A DNA stretch of 64,000 nt. It comes from JARRNE01 sp963824085 (lineage in GTDB: Bacteria; Pseudomonadota; Gammaproteobacteria; Chromatiales; Chromatiaceae). The translations under genes and the position numbers were made by a program. The stretch covers positions 62,001 through 126,000 of the forward strand of contig CAWGNT010000009.1 in the NCBI GenBank assembly GCA_963824085.1. Direction: 5' to 3'. The notes under the pieces are model-generated. The model saw only the letters and a program-made list of their open reading frames with translations, made no database searches and was not told the origin of the DNA. Positions 1 to 8,620 of the stretch are shown piece after piece; the first letter of the stretch is position 1; every line of letters starts with the position of its first letter.

Positions 1-45
1 AGTGCCTTTACCGGCACCGGGACCGCCAAGCAGGATGATGCGCAT
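1..45 (-). CDS. adk: Adenylate kinase, N-terminal 15 codons only (cut by window edge)
   Basis: The minus strand from base 45 reads MRIILLGGPGAGKGT, the start and P-loop (GGPGAGKGT) of adenylate kinase, which interconverts ATP, ADP and AMP in the cytoplasm. The rest lies outside the window. It sits just downstream of htpG on the same strand, the htpG-adk order also known from Escherichia coli, which supports the call. The fragment is short, but its P-loop is close to diagnostic for Adk. Confidence 0.85.
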   Translation of the reverse strand, partial: MRIILLGGPGAGKGT

Positions 46-176
46 CTGGTGTTGTCCTCAGTTTGATTCGAAAAGCGTACGAGTGTGCCACAGCGCGGTC
101 GACGAGACTATTCCACAGAATGCATGCGGCAATACAGGAGGCTTATGAACCTCGGCGTCCTGAAACGGTTCGGGCC

Positions 177-2090
177 TCATTTCCCCGCCAGCATCATGTT
201 CAGCATCAGCCTGTTGAGCCGGCCCACGAAGGCGGCCGGGTCGTCCAGCTGGCCGCCCTCGGCAAGCTGAGCCTGGTCAAACAAGAGCAGCCCCAGGTCG
301 GCAAAGCGGGTCTCATCGCCCTCGGCCTCCAGGCGCTTGAGCAGGGGATGGTCCAGGTTCACCTCTAGGATCGGCTGGGTCAAAGGGGCTGCCTGACCGA
401 CGGACTTGAGCACCCGGGCCAGGTTGGCGCTCATATCGTATTCCCCCACCACCAGGCAGGCGGGAGAGTCGACCAGCCGGGTCGTAACACGCACCTCCTT
501 CACGCGCTCGCCCAAAGCCGCCTGCAGCCGCTTCAGCAGGTCACCATGTTCCTGGGCCGCCTTCTCCTTGTGCTCTTTCTCCTCCGCGTCCGCCAGATTG
601 CCCAGATCAAGCTCTCCTTTGGTGATGGACTGCAGGTGTTTGCCCTTGTACTCGCTCAGACTCGTCACGAGCCACTCATCTACCCGGTCCGAGAGCAGTA
701 GAACCTCGATGCCCTTCTTGCGGAAGACCTCCAGATGCGGGCTGCTGCGTGCAGCCGTCGGTGAGTCGGCGGTCAGGTAGTAAATCTTCTCCTGACCCTC
801 CTTCATGCGCTCGATGTAGGCATCGAGGGACTCGGTCTGAGCTTCGCCCCCGCTCGCCGTCGTCGAGAAGCGCAAGAGACCCGCAATCCGCTCGCGGTTC
901 GCAAAATCCTCTGCCGGCCCTTCCTTCAAAACCCGGCCGAACTCTGTCCAGAACGCCTGATACTTGTCCGCCTCGTCCTTGGCCATGGTCTCCACCAGGC
1001 CGAGCACACGCTTGGTGTTGGCCTGACGGATGGTGTCGATCTTGCGGTTGTGCTGAAGCATCTCCCGCGACACGTTGAGGGGAAGGTCATCCGAGTCCAC
1101 TACCCCTTTTACGAAACGCAAGTAGTGCGGCAAGAGCCTGTCTGCCTCGTCCATGATGAAGACCCGGCGCACGTAAAGTTTCACGCCGTGCTTCTGATCG
1201 CGGTCCCACAGGTCCCAGGGGGCGCGCTTGGGGACATAGAGGAGCGCCGTGTACTCGTTCGTCCCCTCTACCCGGTTGTGCGCCCACGTCAGAGGCTCGT
1301 CGAAGTCGTGGGAGATGTGCTTGTAGAACTCCTGATACTCTTCGTCCTCGATGTCCGACTTGTTGCGCATCCAAAGCGCCGTGCCCCGGTTGACCTGCTC
1401 GTACTCCGAGGATTTGTCCTGGTCCTCCTCCTCTCCCGACGGCTCTTTACGCATCTCGACGGGGAGCGCGATGTGATCGGAGAACTTGCCGATGACCCCC
1501 CGCAACCGCCAAGGCTCGAGGAACTCCTTCTCATCCTCCTTGAGGTGCAGAATGACCTCCGTCCCACGCTCGGGTCGGTCTACCGTCTCCAGCGTGTAGC
1601 CACCCTTCCCTTCCGAGTCCCAACGAACCCCATGCTCCGGCCCAAGTCCGGCGCGACGCGAGATCAAGGTCACTTGGTCGGCCACGATGAACGCCGAATA
1701 GAAGCCCACACCGAACTGGCCAATCAGTTGGCTGTCCTTCGCCTCATCCCCGGCGAGGCGCTCCAGAAACCGGCGCGTACCTGAGCTGGCGATACTTCCA
1801 ATGGTCTCCATGACCTCCTGTCGGCTCATTCCGATGCCGTTGTCCGAAACACTCACCGTGCCCGCATCTCGGTCGACCTCGATGCGAATCCGAAGGTTGG
1901 GGTCGTCCTCGTAGAGCCCCTCGTCCGTCAGGGCCTCGAAACGCAGCTTCTCCGCCGCGTCAGAGGCGTTCGAAATGAGCTCCCGAAGGAAGATCTCCTT
2001 GTTCGAGTACAGAGAGCGGATGACGAGGTCGAGAACCTGGCTAACCTCGGCCTTGAATTCCAGAGTTTCCTTGTGCGCTTCTACCGTCAT
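177..2090 (-). CDS. htpG: Molecular chaperone HtpG (bacterial Hsp90)
   Basis: Cytosolic ATP-dependent Hsp90 chaperone of 637 residues, close to the usual 620-640. The N-terminal GHKL ATPase domain shows LRELISNASDAAEKLR (ATP/Mg-binding Asn), DNGIGMS and IGQFGVGFYSAF near residues 30-130. The middle domain carries LPLNVSREMLQ. The C-terminal part is the normal dimerisation region. Transcription runs toward adk, 131 bases downstream. The upstream gene pgm is divergent, so regulatory signals should lie in 2091-2224. Nothing is missing or unusual. Identification is secure from the ATPase motifs and length. Confidence 0.97.
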   Translation of the reverse strand: MTVEAHKETLEFKAEVSQVLDLVIRSLYSNKEIFLRELISNASDAAEKLRFEALTDEGLYEDDPNLRIRIEVDRDAGTVSVSDNGIGMSRQEVMETIGSIASSGTRRFLERLAGDEAKDSQLIGQFGVGFYSAFIVADQVTLISRRAGLGPEHGVRWDSEGKGGYTLETVDRPERGTEVILHLKEDEKEFLEPWRLRGVIGKFSDHIALPVEMRKEPSGEEEDQDKSSEYEQVNRGTALWMRNKSDIEDEEYQEFYKHISHDFDEPLTWAHNRVEGTNEYTALLYVPKRAPWDLWDRDQKHGVKLYVRRVFIMDEADRLLPHYLRFVKGVVDSDDLPLNVSREMLQHNRKIDTIRQANTKRVLGLVETMAKDEADKYQAFWTEFGRVLKEGPAEDFANRERIAGLLRFSTTASGGEAQTESLDAYIERMKEGQEKIYYLTADSPTAARSSPHLEVFRKKGIEVLLLSDRVDEWLVTSLSEYKGKHLQSITKGELDLGNLADAEEKEHKEKAAQEHGDLLKRLQAALGERVKEVRVTTRLVDSPACLVVGEYDMSANLARVLKSVGQAAPLTQPILEVNLDHPLLKRLEAEGDETRFADLGLLLFDQAQLAEGGQLDDPAAFVGRLNRLMLNMMLAGK

Positions 2091-2224
2091 GGATGTTACC
2101 GGCCTGCTCTATCAGTGGTTCATGATGGACGCCACCGGACATGGGGCTACAATGCGTCATGCCACGCCAGTCGCGCGTGTGGTTCAATGTAGTCGTTTTC
2201 CACGGTTATCAAGGGTTATTCGAG

Positions 2225-3859
2225 ATGGGACCGAAAGTCGTCGCCACCCGGCCGTTCGAGGGTCAGCGCCCTGGGACATCCGGCCTCCGCAAAAAGGTCA
2301 AGGTCTTCCAGCAGCCGCACTACCTTGCGAACTTCGTGCAATCCATCTTCGACACACAGAAGGACCTCAAGGGTGGTGTGCTGGTCATCGGCGGCGACGG
2401 ACGCTTCTACAATCGGGAGGCCATACAGGTCATCCTCCGTATGGCAGCCGCCAACGGCGTTCGCAAGGTCCTCGTCGGCCGCGGCGGCATCCTCTCGACC
2501 CCAGCGGCATCCTGCATCATCCGCAAGTACAAGACCCAAGGCGGCATCATCCTTTCGGCGAGCCACAACCCCGGAGGGCCCGACGAGGACTTCGGCATCA
2601 AGTTCAACGTCGCTGCCGGCGGCCCAGCGCCCGAGACCGTGACCAGCGCGATCTTCGACCGCACGACCAAGATCGATCGTTACCTCATGCTGGACACACC
2701 GGACGTGGATCTGGATCGCATCGGCCAGCTCCGGGTCGATGCCATGACCGTGGAGGTTGTCGACCCGGTGGCGGACTACGCGGAGCTGATGGAGTCCCTG
2801 TTCGACTTCAACGCCATTCACCAGCTCTTCAACTCGGGGCTCTTTCGCATGCGTTTCGATGCCATGCATGCGGTGACGGGGCCCTACGCCATCGAGATCC
2901 TGGAAAACCGGCTCGGTGCCGAACCCGGCACCGTCATGAATGGGGAGCCCAAGGAAGACTTCGGCGGCGGCCATCCCGACCCCAACCTGGCGCATGCCAA
3001 GGAGCTGGTGGCCATGACCCAAGGCACGGACGGGCTCGACTTCGGAGCCGCCTCAGACGGTGACGGCGACCGCAACATGATCCTCGGCAAGAACTTCTTC
3101 GTCACCCCCAGCGACAGCCTCGCGGTGCTCGCCGCCAACGCGCATCACGCCCCGGGCTACAAGGACGGGATCGTGGGTGTTGCCCGTTCCATGCCGACCA
3201 GCCAGGCGGCGGACCGCGTGGCCGATGGGCTCGGCATCGAATGCTACGAGACCCCGACGGGCTGGAAGTTCTTCGGCAACCTGCTCGATGCCGGCCGCAT
3301 CACCCTGTGCGGGGAGGAGAGCTTCGGCACCGGCTCCGATCACGTGCGCGAGAAGGACGGCCTGTGGGCCGTGCTCTTCTGGCTCAACCTGCTCGCCGTA
3401 CGCCAGCAGCCCGTTGCCGACATCGTCCGCGAGCATTGGCGTCGTTTCGGCCGCAATTACTACACCCGACATGACTACGAAGGGGTGGACGCGGCCGCGG
3501 CAGAGCAGCTGATGGATCACCTGCGCATCCTGCTGCACGACCTGCCGGGCAAAACGCTTGGGGGCTACCGCGTGGAGTACGCAGACGACTTCGCCTACAC
3601 CGACCCCATCGACGGCAGCCGCGCGCAGAGGCAGGGCATAAGGATCGGGCTCGCGGGCGGCGCACGGGTCGTCTTTCGCTTGTCGGGCACGGGTACCGAA
3701 GGTGCGACCCTTCGTGTCTACCTGGAATCGTTCGAGCCGGATGCGCAGAAGGTCAATCAAGAAACCCAGGAAGTCATGCGTCCGCTGATCCTGATCGCCC
3801 GAGAGCTCGCCCAGATCGAGGCGCGCACGGGGCGGGAAAAGCCCGACGTCATTACATGA
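2225..3859 (+). CDS. pgm: Phosphoglucomutase (alpha-D-glucose phosphate-specific)
   Basis: Interconverts glucose-1-phosphate and glucose-6-phosphate, feeding glycogen and surface-sugar synthesis. The frame is open from 2141, but I start it at ATG 2225: the protein then begins MGPKVVATRPFEGQRPGTSG, the usual family start, an AAGGG lies upstream, and the length becomes 544 aa, normal for the family. Visible are the phosphoserine loop LSASHNPGG (Ser113), the metal loop SDGDGDR, the sugar-binding CGEESFGTGSDHVREKDG and the phosphate-binding RLSGTGTEG. It is divergent from htpG and followed by a weak hairpin and T-run. A glucokinase at 36 kb would supply glucose-6-phosphate. Confidence 0.96.
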   Translation: MGPKVVATRPFEGQRPGTSGLRKKVKVFQQPHYLANFVQSIFDTQKDLKGGVLVIGGDGRFYNREAIQVILRMAAANGVRKVLVGRGGILSTPAASCIIRKYKTQGGIILSASHNPGGPDEDFGIKFNVAAGGPAPETVTSAIFDRTTKIDRYLMLDTPDVDLDRIGQLRVDAMTVEVVDPVADYAELMESLFDFNAIHQLFNSGLFRMRFDAMHAVTGPYAIEILENRLGAEPGTVMNGEPKEDFGGGHPDPNLAHAKELVAMTQGTDGLDFGAASDGDGDRNMILGKNFFVTPSDSLAVLAANAHHAPGYKDGIVGVARSMPTSQAADRVADGLGIECYETPTGWKFFGNLLDAGRITLCGEESFGTGSDHVREKDGLWAVLFWLNLLAVRQQPVADIVREHWRRFGRNYYTRHDYEGVDAAAAEQLMDHLRILLHDLPGKTLGGYRVEYADDFAYTDPIDGSRAQRQGIRIGLAGGARVVFRLSGTGTEGATLRVYLESFEPDAQKVNQETQEVMRPLILIARELAQIEARTGREKPDVIT

Positions 3860-3867
3860 GCTGGCAC

Positions 3868-3890
3868 ACCCGGTTGTATTGTCGGGTTTT
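3868..3890 (+). terminator. Probable rho-independent terminator after pgm
   Basis: Nine bases after the pgm stop, ACCCG and CGGGT form a 5-bp stem around a ten-base loop, followed directly by TTTT. The position is right for termination of pgm, but the stem is short. Confidence 0.4.
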
Positions 3891-4741
3891 TCCGCGCACT
3901 AACGGGATACATTGGGGGTTGCAGGAAGGACAAGCGCAGCGGTCCCGCCAACCACCGCTGAACCGTTGCTTACGGGACCCAAATTGGAGTCAGGGCGGCG
4001 CGCGGCGACCCTGCCAAGTGCCGCCGTTCGTGGCGGAGCGTCCGTAGGCCCAAGTGCTCTCAACTCCTCCGATGCCGCGAGCGGCAGCGTTGTCCCCGCG
4101 GGGCGCGCCCGTAAGGCGGCAGGCGTGACGGTGCGCCCGATCACCGCAGTCGCGCGATGGATGTCCGGGTCATCCAGAAAATCGGAGGCTAGGTGCCAGG
4201 ATGAGCGGCGTCAAGGCAGAGGCTGGCGGTCCCATAGCGCCGAAATACACCGTCGCGCCGCTCCACACGAGCCGGGCGGGTTTCGCCCGCCGGGACGACC
4301 AACAAGGTTTCGTGGAGTCATCGCTGCCCCTTTCCCCTCGATTTCGCTTGGTCGCACTCGATTTCCTATCCCTCCTGCGCTACGCTCCCCATCGGCGCGC
4401 TACCTGTCAGTAGGCACCGGCCGGACGGAACCGACGACGTCCGCGCCAGCGGGTTGGACGCTGCACTCTCGTTATACACAGCTCACGTCACTTTTTCGGT
4501 CCGCTGCCTAAGGGGCCGGGTTGCGCCCGCCGGGGGTGTCGGCAGCAAGGAGGTGGCCGTCAAGGCTGCAGGGATGGGTTCACGCCGCCCTCCGGCGGGT
4601 GCAGCCCGGACCCGAAAAACGAAAAAGCCAAGTGCGAAAGGTACTTACCAGGGAATTCCCTCGCACCCTGGGCGCTGCCGCAGGACTAGACGTGTTGCCA
4701 TTGCTGCCGGAGGCGAGTCACTGGAGGTCGCGGCGCGCTGC
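3891..4741. other. 850-base stretch without a convincing gene
   Basis: Both strands have open frames here, but none has a plausible start with ribosome site or a recognisable protein; they are biased frames of GC-rich DNA. The stretch holds a GC hairpin at 4271-4292 (GGGCGGG/CCCGCC arms, no T-run) and the palindromic repeat at 4492-4614. The motif CGGGATACATTGG at about 3903 recurs near 29161 beside the second repeat copy, so more of this stretch may belong to a dispersed repeat family. A promoter for the next operon should lie in the last 130 bases, but I cannot point to it. Confidence 0.5.
4492..4614 (+). repeat. Dispersed palindromic intergenic repeat, copy 1
   Basis: This segment is homologous to 29176-29300. 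Shared blocks are CTTTTTCGG/CTTTTCGG, a TAAGGGG box, GGGTTGCG, then CGGGGGTGTCGGCAGCA, a TCAAG(G/C)CT box and TTCACG. The two ends are partly complementary (GGGTTGCGCCCGCCGG against CCGGCGGGTGCAGCCC), so a transcript could fold into a long hairpin. It encodes no believable protein. It looks like an intergenic repeat family of this genome and lies just ahead of the ATP-grasp operon. Confidence 0.65.
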
Positions 4742-6130
4742 ATGGTGCGCCCGATGAGCGCGCCTTCGCACCGCGCCGGCTGGCTGTTCGCCCACGACTG
4801 GGATCGCCAAGCGCTGGACCGTCTGGACGCCGCGGCGGGCATGGCGTGCTTTGACCTCGCCGGCTTCGACCTCTGTAGGTTCCCGAGCAACGCAGCGCTG
4901 GTCGGCTTCGACCTCGGGCGATTTGCCGCGAGCCAGGCCGCGCGCGGCCGGCGCCGCCAATGGCGCGCGGTGCTGTCGCACCATGAGCAGTTTGGCGCGC
5001 TGGCCGCCGCGCTGGTGGCCGAGAAGCTAGGGCTGCCCGGTGCGCCGCCAGAAAGCATCCTCGCCGCGCAGCACAAGCTGCACGCGCGCCGCGTGCTGCA
5101 GCGGGTGGCACCCGAGGCCAACCTCGGCTTCGCCGCACTGGGCATACGCTGTGGCGAACGCATTCCGGACGGCCTGTTCTACCCCGCTTATGCAAAACCG
5201 GTGAAAGCCGCCTTTTCGGTGCTTGCGCGGCGCGTGGCCAGCCGCGACGAGCTGCAGCTGCACACGCGCTTCGGCCGGCGCGAGCTGTGGGTGATCCGCC
5301 GCTTGGTCGAACCGTTCGACCGTGTGTGCCGCACCCGCCTGCCGGAGGCCGGCAGTGCGCACCGCATGCTGCTCGAAGAAGCCGTGCCGCCGCAGATCCC
5401 CCAGTACAACCTTGACGGCTGGGTACGGGACGGACAGGTGCACGGGCTCGGTGTGGTCGACGCCGTTATGGTACCGGGCACGCAGGCCTTCATGCGGTGG
5501 GAGCTCCCGAGCCGGCTGAACGACGCCGTGCAGCAGCGCGCGCTCGACGTGGCGCGGCGTTTCCTCGCCGCCATCGGCTACCGGCACGGTTTCTTTAACC
5601 TCGAGTTCTTCTATGACCTGAACGACGACCGCCTGAGTGTGATCGAGTGCAACCCGCGCCTGGCCTCACAGTTCGGCGATCTCTACCGCCGCGTGCTAGG
5701 GGTCGACGCGCACGCCATGGCTGTCGCCTTGGCGCTGGGCGGCGACCCGCTTCAGGTCTCGCGCACCGAACCGACAGCCGGCGTGGCAGCGAGCCTCGTC
5801 TATCGCGCATTCACTGCCGACGCGGTGCCACCTCTGCCTGATGCAGGCCGGCGCGCCGCCTTCGCGCGGCGCCACCCTGACGGGCTGTTGTTCACCTTTC
5901 CGAAGCGGGGTCATGCGCTGGCGCGGGACTTCAAGTGGACCGGCAGCCACCGTTACGCCATCGTGCACCTCGGCGGGAGCGACCGCGACCATCTACGCGA
6001 GCGTGCCGAGCATGCAAGCGCCTTGCTCGGCTGGCCCGCGCCCTACCTCGACCACGCGATTGGAGACGCCCCCGGGGAACTTCTTGGGCCATGGCGGGCT
6101 CCATGGTCACGTCCGATCGGAGCGACCTGA
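4742..6130 (+). CDS. ATP-grasp domain ligase of unknown substrate
   Basis: Predicted carboxylate-amine/thiol ligase of 462 aa. The frame is open from 4454, but that part overlaps a repeat; I start at ATG 4742 (or ATG 4754, MSAPSHRAGW). The N-terminal 150 residues look like a pre-ATP-grasp domain. The ATP-grasp core follows: AQHKLHARRVLQRV, then YPAYAKPVKAAFS with the ATP-binding Lys, LLEEAVPPQIPQYNLDG, and the metal-binding FNLEFFYDLNDD...VIECNPR near the C-terminus. It is first of three coupled genes, its stop two bases before the methyltransferase start. This suggests joint synthesis of a small peptide-like or modified metabolite; the substrate is not visible. Confidence 0.75.
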   Translation: MVRPMSAPSHRAGWLFAHDWDRQALDRLDAAAGMACFDLAGFDLCRFPSNAALVGFDLGRFAASQAARGRRRQWRAVLSHHEQFGALAAALVAEKLGLPGAPPESILAAQHKLHARRVLQRVAPEANLGFAALGIRCGERIPDGLFYPAYAKPVKAAFSVLARRVASRDELQLHTRFGRRELWVIRRLVEPFDRVCRTRLPEAGSAHRMLLEEAVPPQIPQYNLDGWVRDGQVHGLGVVDAVMVPGTQAFMRWELPSRLNDAVQQRALDVARRFLAAIGYRHGFFNLEFFYDLNDDRLSVIECNPRLASQFGDLYRRVLGVDAHAMAVALALGGDPLQVSRTEPTAGVAASLVYRAFTADAVPPLPDAGRRAAFARRHPDGLLFTFPKRGHALARDFKWTGSHRYAIVHLGGSDRDHLRERAEHASALLGWPAPYLDHAIGDAPGELLGPWRAPWSRPIGAT

Positions 6131-6132
6131 CG

Positions 6133-6867
6133 ATGCCGCGCCCACCCAAGACGGAAACGATTGGCACCGCTGCCGGCCTTCGGGCGGCGGCGGACCAAGC
6201 CACGCGCCAGCGATCGCTGGCGAAGTACCGCAAGCGCGCCGCCGGTTACGACCGCACCTGCGGACCCACATGGACGATCCGCGAACGCACGATCGCCGCG
6301 CTCGACCTCGAGGCGGGACAGCGCGTGCTGGACGTCGCCTGCGGCACGGGTCTCAGTCTCGCGCTGCTGCGCGATCGGGTGGGTGAGGGCGGGCACGTCT
6401 ACGGCTTTGACCACAGTGCCGAAATGCTCGCGCAGGCCCGCGCCCGTGTCGCCGCTGCCCGCTGGGGCAACGTCACACTCTTTGCCTCGGCCGCGCAGGA
6501 CCTCACACTGCCGCAGCCTGCCGATGCGCTGCTGTTCCACTACACGCACGACATCCTGCGCTCCGCGGGTGCGCTGGCGCACGTCCTTGCATGCGCACGG
6601 CCTGGCGCGCGGGTGGCGATCGCCGGCATCAAGTTTTTCCCGCGCTGGCTGGCACCGCTGAATGCCTGGGTGTACCTGAAGAACTACGGCTACAACGGCG
6701 CGCCCGGGGGGCTGCGCTCGCCCTGGGATCGCATCGCGCCGCGACTGGCGGACTGGCAGCTCACACCGACCCAATGGGGCATGGGCTACATCGCAAGCGG
6801 GCGGCTCGTGGCGGAGCACGCTGAGCAGGCCGACCGGACGGCTGCCGCCGCGGGACCGCAGCGATGA
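6133..6867 (+). CDS. Class I SAM-dependent methyltransferase
   Basis: A 244-aa Rossmann-fold methyltransferase. Motif I is VLDVACGTGLSLALL (near residues 66-80), followed by an acidic motif II in HVYGFDHSAEML; LLFHYTHDIL is at the motif IV position. The start is ATG 6133, two bases after the ATP-grasp stop. An upstream in-frame extension would overlap that gene and is rejected. Its own stop overlaps the next start (ATGA). The acceptor is unknown; the coupling suggests it methylates the ATP-grasp product or a membrane lipid-linked intermediate. Confidence 0.85.
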   Translation: MPRPPKTETIGTAAGLRAAADQATRQRSLAKYRKRAAGYDRTCGPTWTIRERTIAALDLEAGQRVLDVACGTGLSLALLRDRVGEGGHVYGFDHSAEMLAQARARVAAARWGNVTLFASAAQDLTLPQPADALLFHYTHDILRSAGALAHVLACARPGARVAIAGIKFFPRWLAPLNAWVYLKNYGYNGAPGGLRSPWDRIAPRLADWQLTPTQWGMGYIASGRLVAEHAEQADRTAAAAGPQR

Positions 6868-8591
6868 ACGTCCTGGCCACTTACTTCGACGCAGCCGCTT
6901 CAGGGTTGCCGATCGCAAGGGCGCGCCGCGCATTGCTCGCCGTGCTGGCGCTGGTCGTGCTCAACACCGCGCTCAGTTTCCGCAACTGGTGGCCCACGCC
7001 CGGCATTCTGCCCGACTACCGGCTCGCGCCAGAATTCGTCGCGCTGTGGCTCGTGCTGCTGGTCGCGGTCGCCGGGCGCGGCAGGCTGTCGCGGCGCATG
7101 CTGGCCGTCATCAGCGTCGCGTATCTCGTGCTCGTTCTCGGCCGCTATGCCGACGTCACCGCACCCGCGTTGTTCGGGCGGCCCGTCAACCTGTACTGGG
7201 ACGGTCCACAGATCCCGCGCTTCCTCTGGGTGTCGGCGCGCGAGTACCCCTGGTGGGTGACCGCCGGGGCGATTGTTGCCCTGGTTGCGCTGCTCGTGTC
7301 GCTTTACGCCGCCTTGCGGTGGGCGGTAGGCGCTGCCGCGCGGGATGCCGCTCCCTACGCCCTGCGCGCGCCCTGGACCTGGGCCCTGACCCTGCTGGCG
7401 GTGATCACCGTCGCCGCCTATGAAACCGGCACCGCACCGAGCCTGACCTGGTACCTCGTTGCTGAGCCCGTGACCCCGACGTACTGGCGACAGGCCGAGC
7501 TGCTTGCCATCGCGTTTACGCCCGGAAGACTGGCTGCGGCATTGCCGCGCTCGCCGGCGCTGGAGGCGGCGATGGCCGAGCCGCCCCCGGTCGCCCTCGG
7601 CGGGCTGCACGGGCGCGACTTCGAGCTGCTGTTCCTCGAGTCCTACGGCGCGATCACATTCGACAATCCGCGGGTCGCATCCAAGCTCGCACCGGCGCGC
7701 AGTCGGTTCGCAGCAGACATCGCCGCCAGCGGTCGTGTGGTCGCCTCCGCCTTCGTGCGCTCGCCGACCTTCGCGGGCGGATCGGAGCTCGCTCACCTGA
7801 GCCTCCTGTCGGGCATCGATCTCAGCGACCCCCTGCGCCACGACCTTCTGCTCACCACCGACAGGCCGACGCTGACCAGCCTGTTCCGACGCGCCGGCTA
7901 CCAGTGTGTCGGCCTGTATCCGGCGCTCAGCTGGGATTGGCCCGAGCGCGCTTACTACGGCTTCGATCTCTTCGTCGACGGGCGTGACCTCGACTACCGT
8001 GGACCGCCGCTCGGCTACTGGAAGATCCCCGACCAGTTCAGCCTCGCGCGGTTCGACCAGCTGTACCCGCTGCGGCCCGACTCGCCGCCGCGCTTTCTGT
8101 TCTTTCCGACGATCACCAGTCACCTGCCGTTCGGCCCGGTGCCTCCCTACCAGAGCGACTGGAAGCGGCTGCTGACGCCCGACCCCTTCGGGGCGGAAGA
8201 ATCCAAGCGGCTGCTGAACGCCTATGTCGACTGGCTCGACATGCTGCCGAACTACATCGGCATGTTCGAATACACCTACCGCTGGCTCGGCGGCTATCTG
8301 CGGCGACCGCAGCCGCGCGAGTCGGTGATGCTGTTGGTCGGCGACCACCAGCCCGCCGCCAGCGTCAGCGGCGAAGGCGCCAGCTGGGACGTGCCGGTGC
8401 ATGTGATCACGCGCGACCCGGAGCTGCTCGCGCGCTTTGTTGCACTCGGATTTCGGCCCGGCCTGACGCCGCAGCGCCCGTCTCTGGGCGGCATGCACGA
8501 CCTCACGGGGATCATACTGAAGGCATTCGAAGCGCCCTTGCCGCTTCGCGCGCAACCACAGGTGCCGATGGCGGTGGCGGGGCAGCGCTGA
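6864..8591 (+). CDS. Membrane sulfatase / phosphoglycerol transferase-like protein
   Basis: A 575-aa protein with about four or five N-terminal membrane segments in residues 20-190 (for example ALLAVLALVVLNTALSF and VTAGAIVALVALLVSLYAAL), then an alkaline-phosphatase-fold domain like LTA synthase/phosphoethanolamine transferases. Supporting motifs are FELLFLESYG, the likely nucleophile region SPTFAGGSELAHLSLLSG, FFPTITSHLPFGPVPPY and MLLVGDHQP near 490. The catalytic domain should face the periplasm and transfer or hydrolyse a phosphate or sulfate ester. It overlaps the methyltransferase by four bases. Alternatives are a sulfatase or a phosphoethanolamine/phosphoglycerol transferase; sequence alone does not decide. 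Confidence 0.75.
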   Translation: MNVLATYFDAAASGLPIARARRALLAVLALVVLNTALSFRNWWPTPGILPDYRLAPEFVALWLVLLVAVAGRGRLSRRMLAVISVAYLVLVLGRYADVTAPALFGRPVNLYWDGPQIPRFLWVSAREYPWWVTAGAIVALVALLVSLYAALRWAVGAAARDAAPYALRAPWTWALTLLAVITVAAYETGTAPSLTWYLVAEPVTPTYWRQAELLAIAFTPGRLAAALPRSPALEAAMAEPPPVALGGLHGRDFELLFLESYGAITFDNPRVASKLAPARSRFAADIAASGRVVASAFVRSPTFAGGSELAHLSLLSGIDLSDPLRHDLLLTTDRPTLTSLFRRAGYQCVGLYPALSWDWPERAYYGFDLFVDGRDLDYRGPPLGYWKIPDQFSLARFDQLYPLRPDSPPRFLFFPTITSHLPFGPVPPYQSDWKRLLTPDPFGAEESKRLLNAYVDWLDMLPNYIGMFEYTYRWLGGYLRRPQPRESVMLLVGDHQPAASVSGEGASWDVPVHVITRDPELLARFVALGFRPGLTPQRPSLGGMHDLTGIILKAFEAPLPLRAQPQVPMAVAGQR

Positions 8592-8620
8592 TTGCGCGCG
8601 CCAAGCCGTTCACTGCGCGC

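Noticed and set aside
4271..4292. GC hairpin considered as a terminator
   Set aside because: Perfect stem, but followed by GGACGACC on one side and TCGTGTGG on the other, with no T-run in either direction.
3912..4511. 199-codon frame between pgm and the ATP-grasp gene
   Set aside because: Compositionally biased (Arg, Ser, Pro), no ribosome site, overlaps repeat sequence and has a competing open frame on the other strand.
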